Shown here in pieces: positions 5,047 to 5,639 of a stretch of DNA of 5,639 bases. A program made the position numbers and the translations under genes. This stretch comes from Clostridia bacterium. Lineage in GTDB: Bacteria; Bacillota; Clostridia; Oscillospirales; Acutalibacteraceae. Below the pieces are notes generated by a model. It did no database searches. It was not told the DNA's origin and was given only the letters and a program-made list of their open reading frames with translations. Positions within the stretch are counted from its first letter, which is position 1. The number at the start of each line of letters is the position of its first letter. The stretch is taken from contig JAKSQL010000072.1 in the NCBI GenBank assembly GCA_024404125.1, positions 1 through 5,639 of the forward strand, in the 5' to 3' direction.

Positions 5047-5523
5047 ATGCTAAACGAAAACATAAGCGCAATAAGGAAATCAAAGGGACTTTCGCAGGAA
5101 GAACTTGCCGTTAAACTTAACGTTGTAAGGCAAACAGTATCTAAATGGGAAAAAGGGTTATCCGTTCCCGACTGCGATATGCTCCTTAAAATTTCCGAGG
5201 TGCTTGAAACAAACGTAAGCGAGTTGCTGGGCGTTAATGTAAACGAAGAAAAGTCGGACGAATTAAGAGTAATTGCCGAAAAGTTAGAGGTTGTAAATTT
5301 ACAACTTGCAAAACAAAGAGCGAATAAGAGGAAATTCGTTCACATATTTTTTATTATACTTTGTATTATAATAGTTGTTATAACTGCTGTGCTGTTTATA
5401 CTTAACAGTCCTTACATGGTTTGGGATTACAACGACATTGAATTTGCGGTTATGGGCACTATATACCATATGTTCGAGTGGGGATTTTTAAGGTTGGCGC
5501 CATTTCTTTTAATAGGTGCTTGA
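5047..5523 (+). CDS. XRE-family HTH regulator with membrane tail, probably truncated at its C-terminus
   Basis: This 158-residue protein starts at ATG 5047 with AGGAGG at 5034-5039. Residues 1-62 form a Cro/C1-type helix-turn-helix. The sequence LSQEELAVKLNVVRQTVSKW (15-34) contains the usual turn and recognition helix, followed by PDCDMLLKISEVLETNVSELLG. A short helical linker (about 70-95) ending in KQRANKRK leads to a membrane segment (97-118) and a second hydrophobic stretch starting near 146. Membrane-tethered XRE proteins of this layout are common in Bacillota; their signals and targets are mostly unknown. The second membrane helix is cut by TGA at 5521. The same frame continues with ISVFLTREK to TAA at 5551, which would complete a normal helix with a positive end. 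Overlap of its promoter with an inverted repeat suggests possible self-regulation. Confidence 0.88.
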   Translation: MLNENISAIRKSKGLSQEELAVKLNVVRQTVSKWEKGLSVPDCDMLLKISEVLETNVSELLGVNVNEEKSDELRVIAEKLEVVNLQLAKQRANKRKFVHIFFIILCIIIVVITAVLFILNSPYMVWDYNDIEFAVMGTIYHMFEWGFLRLAPFLLIGA

Positions 5524-5553
5524 ATAAGTGTGTTTTTAACAAGGGAAAAATAA
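5524..5553 (+). pseudogene. in-frame remnant of the HTH protein C-terminus
   Basis: After the TGA at 5521-5523 the same reading frame gives ISVFLTREK and then TAA. Joined to the preceding RLAPFLLIGA it makes a complete membrane helix ending in charged residues. A GGA to TGA change would explain it by a single substitution. The effect on the protein may be mild, since only ten residues are lost. Confidence 0.5.
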
Positions 5554-5567
5554 AAAAGGCCGGTATA

Positions 5568-5595
5568 TGCGGAGTGTTCTAAAGTACACTCCGCA
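5568..5595. terminator. 10-bp hairpin after the HTH gene, possible terminator
   Basis: TGCGGAGTGT (5568-5577) and ACACTCCGCA (5586-5595) pair perfectly around an eight-base loop. No T tract follows on the plus strand, so this is either a weak terminator of the HTH gene or part of the repeat region that begins just after it. Confidence 0.45.
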
Positions 5596-5602
5596 ACGAA
5601 AT

Positions 5603-5639
5603 AAATCCCTTTCGGGATTTGTGAAATGCGCTTCGCGCG
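5603..5639. repeat. start of a second linker-hairpin array (GTGAAAT linker), cut by the window edge
   Basis: AAATCCC-TTTC-GGGATTT (5603-5620) is followed by the linker GTGAAAT (5621-5627), which overlaps the foot of the next hairpin GCGC-TTC-GCGC (5628-5638). The layout, with small hairpins whose feet overlap a fixed 7-base linker, copies that of the ATGATGT array but with another linker. Only one full unit is visible. Confidence 0.5.

Noticed and set aside
5521..5523. TGA reassigned to an amino acid
   Set aside because: TGA ends the four-helix-bundle gene at an overlapping start, and tryptophan is encoded by TGG elsewhere. A nonsense change or a natural end is simpler.

Overview
The window looks like chromosomal DNA from an anaerobic Bacillota member, probably class Clostridia (Oscillospiraceae or a related gut lineage). 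This is inferred from AT-rich intergenic DNA, strong GGAGG-type ribosome binding sites, TTG/GTG starts, TGn-extended -10 promoters, Rho-independent hairpins and the mix of gene families. No species can be named from the sequence alone.

Region 1 (1-1516). A long hairpin lies at the left edge. A minus-strand L-rhamnose isomerase gene (rhaA) follows, with its own extended -10 promoter and its own terminator, so it looks monocistronic. Region 2 (about 1481-3564) has two plus-strand genes. A DUF554 (YdfK/YqgA-type) membrane protein is followed 14 bases later by a membrane-anchored CapA-family metallophosphatase-like protein, probably as one operon. Region 3 (3571-3727) is a complete tRNA-Gly gene (anticodon CCC, CCA encoded) with its own promoter and terminator.

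Region 4 (3728-4068) is the most unusual part. It is a nearly continuous run of hairpins with no credible protein gene. First comes a module bounded by an inverted copy of the tRNA T-arm and a direct copy of the tRNA 3' end. A perfect 17-bp hairpin follows. Then comes an array of small hairpins joined by ATGATGT linkers (left half) and ACATCAT linkers (right half). The linkers are complementary in nested order, so the array can fold into a ladder of four-way junctions. The array ends exactly on the -35 box of the next operon.

Region 5 (4063-4940) is a two-gene operon: a four-helix-bundle (S23 / 23S rRNA-intervening-sequence-type) protein and a VanZ-family membrane protein translated from an overlapping TTG. 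Region 6 (4980-5553) is an XRE-type HTH regulator with a membrane tail. It appears cut short by a late TGA stop, and an inverted repeat overlaps its promoter. Region 7 (5554-5639) has another hairpin and the start of what looks like a second linker-hairpin array, with GTGAAAT as linker, running off the right edge.

The rhaA, DUF554/CapA and tRNA genes read as ordinary chromosomal content. The candidate undescribed system is the 3' tRNA-Gly region: a tRNA-end duplication, a structured repeat array, and a four-helix-bundle/VanZ operon whose promoter touches the array. A functional link between array and protein is inference.
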